In this document: in pieces, positions 63,400-64,000 of the stretch
Layout of the letters: the number at the start of each line of letters is the position of its first letter
Position numbering within the stretch: position 1 is the first letter of the stretch
Assembly (NCBI RefSeq): GCF_007860125.1
Contig: NZ_SJPW01000002.1
Location: 186,001 to 250,000 of the forward strand
DNA length: 64,000 nucleotides
Source: Rubripirellula tenax
GTDB lineage: Bacteria; Planctomycetota; Planctomycetia; Pirellulales; Pirellulaceae
Direction of reading: 5' to 3'
Notes under the pieces: model-generated
What the model was told of the DNA's origin: nothing
Databases searched by the model: none
Seen by the model: the letters and a program-made list of their open reading frames with translations, nothing else
Program-made: the position numbers and the translations under genes

Positions 63400-64000
63400 T
63401 CAAGCTTTGTTGCCGAACGTGACGTGTGGAACGCCAAGGGCTTTGCTCCACACGGCATCGAGCGAGGCAAGGGACTCGTTGATCGCGGTATGGCTGATCG
63501 AATGGGAAAGGCCATCGAAACGCTCAATCGTTTCGTCCAGTTGTTGCTTGACCCACTGGATCAGCGCAGGATCTTGAGTCGAGCGACTGGTTTTGAATCC
63601 CATTCGTGCGGCGTTCGTTTGAAGTTGCGCTTCGTCTGCCTTGTCCAAGATCGGATCGCACCAATCGTCGATGGCCACGCCGGAGGCTCCCAAAGCGATC
63701 AGCTTGACGGCGTCGTCGGCCGTGATCTCGCCGGGCACGATCCATAGCGGCAATTCGGGGACGCCTTCGTGCTTCATCCATTGCCGAGCCCTGCGAGTCA
63801 TTGCTGCGATCGCAAGTCCATCCAAGTCGTCGTCATCGGCTCTCAGAATGACTCCGTCGGGTTGTTGTTTGATCACCTGCGGCAATTCTTGATCGAGTCG
63901 ATAGGGTGACATCGAAACAAAGACCGCTGCGTTTGGCGACAATTCGCGAATCTGGCCCAGCTTTGAACTCAAGTGCGCAAGCGATTGCACATCGGGCGGG
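63400..64000 (-). CDS. alpha/beta-barrel protein fragment, glutamate-synthase-like (5' end outside window)
   Basis: About 200 C-terminal residues of a protein whose start lies beyond the window. VPELPLWIVPGEITADDAVKLIALGASGVAIDDW resembles the glycine-rich end of FMN-binding glutamate-synthase-type barrels, where LIALGAxGV holds the phosphate. No iron-sulfur Cys cluster is visible in this part. It is a cytosolic protein by its content. Assignment is tentative because the catalytic and N-terminal parts are missing. Confidence 0.6.
   Translation of the reverse strand, partial: PPDVQSLAHLSSKLGQIRELSPNAAVFVSMSPYRLDQELPQVIKQQPDGVILRADDDDLDGLAIAAMTRRARQWMKHEGVPELPLWIVPGEITADDAVKLIALGASGVAIDDWCDPILDKADEAQLQTNAARMGFKTSRSTQDPALIQWVKQQLDETIERFDGLSHSISHTAINESLASLDAVWSKALGVPHVTFGNKA

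Overview
The window looks like chromosomal DNA of a marine planctomycete (Pirellulaceae, Rhodopirellula-like). Pointers are the many secreted sulfatases, the DUF1592/DUF1552 pair (CxxCH-bearing protein plus twin-arginine protein), secreted Gfo/Idh/MocA oxidoreductases with twin-arginine signals, a PEP-CTERM protein, a subtilase with an LEPR-XLL-like N-terminus, and repeated MoxR/DUF58/BatA modules. No rRNA, tRNA, CRISPR array or prophage was seen.

Layout. 1-4.7 kb: tightly overlapping plus-strand Bat-type operon (DUF58 end, DUF4381, BatA-like VWA, BatB-like VWA, TPR protein, BatD-like), where BatD appears to carry a 2-nt TG slip in its signal peptide. 4.8-12.3 kb: mostly secreted or membrane proteins of unclear role, a gamma-glutamylcyclotransferase-like protein, and a two-domain esterase (alpha/beta-hydrolase plus SGNH acetylesterase). 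12.4-27.4 kb: minus-strand carbohydrate block with a ThuA-like protein, a sialate O-acetylesterase-like enzyme, four sulfatases, an esterase, a beta-propeller GH43/GH117-like protein, a GH29 alpha-L-fucosidase and a DASS anion symporter. This is best read as a locus for a sulfated, acetylated, fucose-containing polysaccharide. One sulfatase carries a 98-bp MITE-like element inserted in frame at its signal peptide.

27.5-42.8 kb: recJ and rpmG (L33), then a second MoxR system (divergent DUF4159 protein, MoxR ATPase, DUF58, a large BatA-type membrane protein, and an MMPL/RND exporter). It is interrupted by a minus-strand Dnmt2-like cytosine-C5 methyltransferase and a PEP-CTERM protein whose stop codon is lost through a (CGCCT)4 repeat. 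A strong bidirectional terminator closes this block. 42.9-51 kb: minus-strand run of a Gfo/Idh/MocA oxidoreductase, an adenine/cytosine-N methyltransferase fused to a GIY-YIG-like domain, an alpha/beta hydrolase, DUF1552 and DUF1592 proteins. 51.4-56.3 kb: TetR-MFP-RND efflux operon with a palindromic operator. 56.4-64 kb: subtilisin-like protease, DUF1223 protein, peroxiredoxin-like protein, a second Gfo/Idh/MocA protein with no canonical start for its Tat signal, a GH10 xylanase, and a truncated alpha/beta-barrel protein.

The most notable items are the Dnmt2-like enzyme, the methyltransferase/GIY-YIG fusion, the MITE domesticated into a sulfatase leader, and three separate places where small repeats or a start-codon change alter the reading of a secreted protein.
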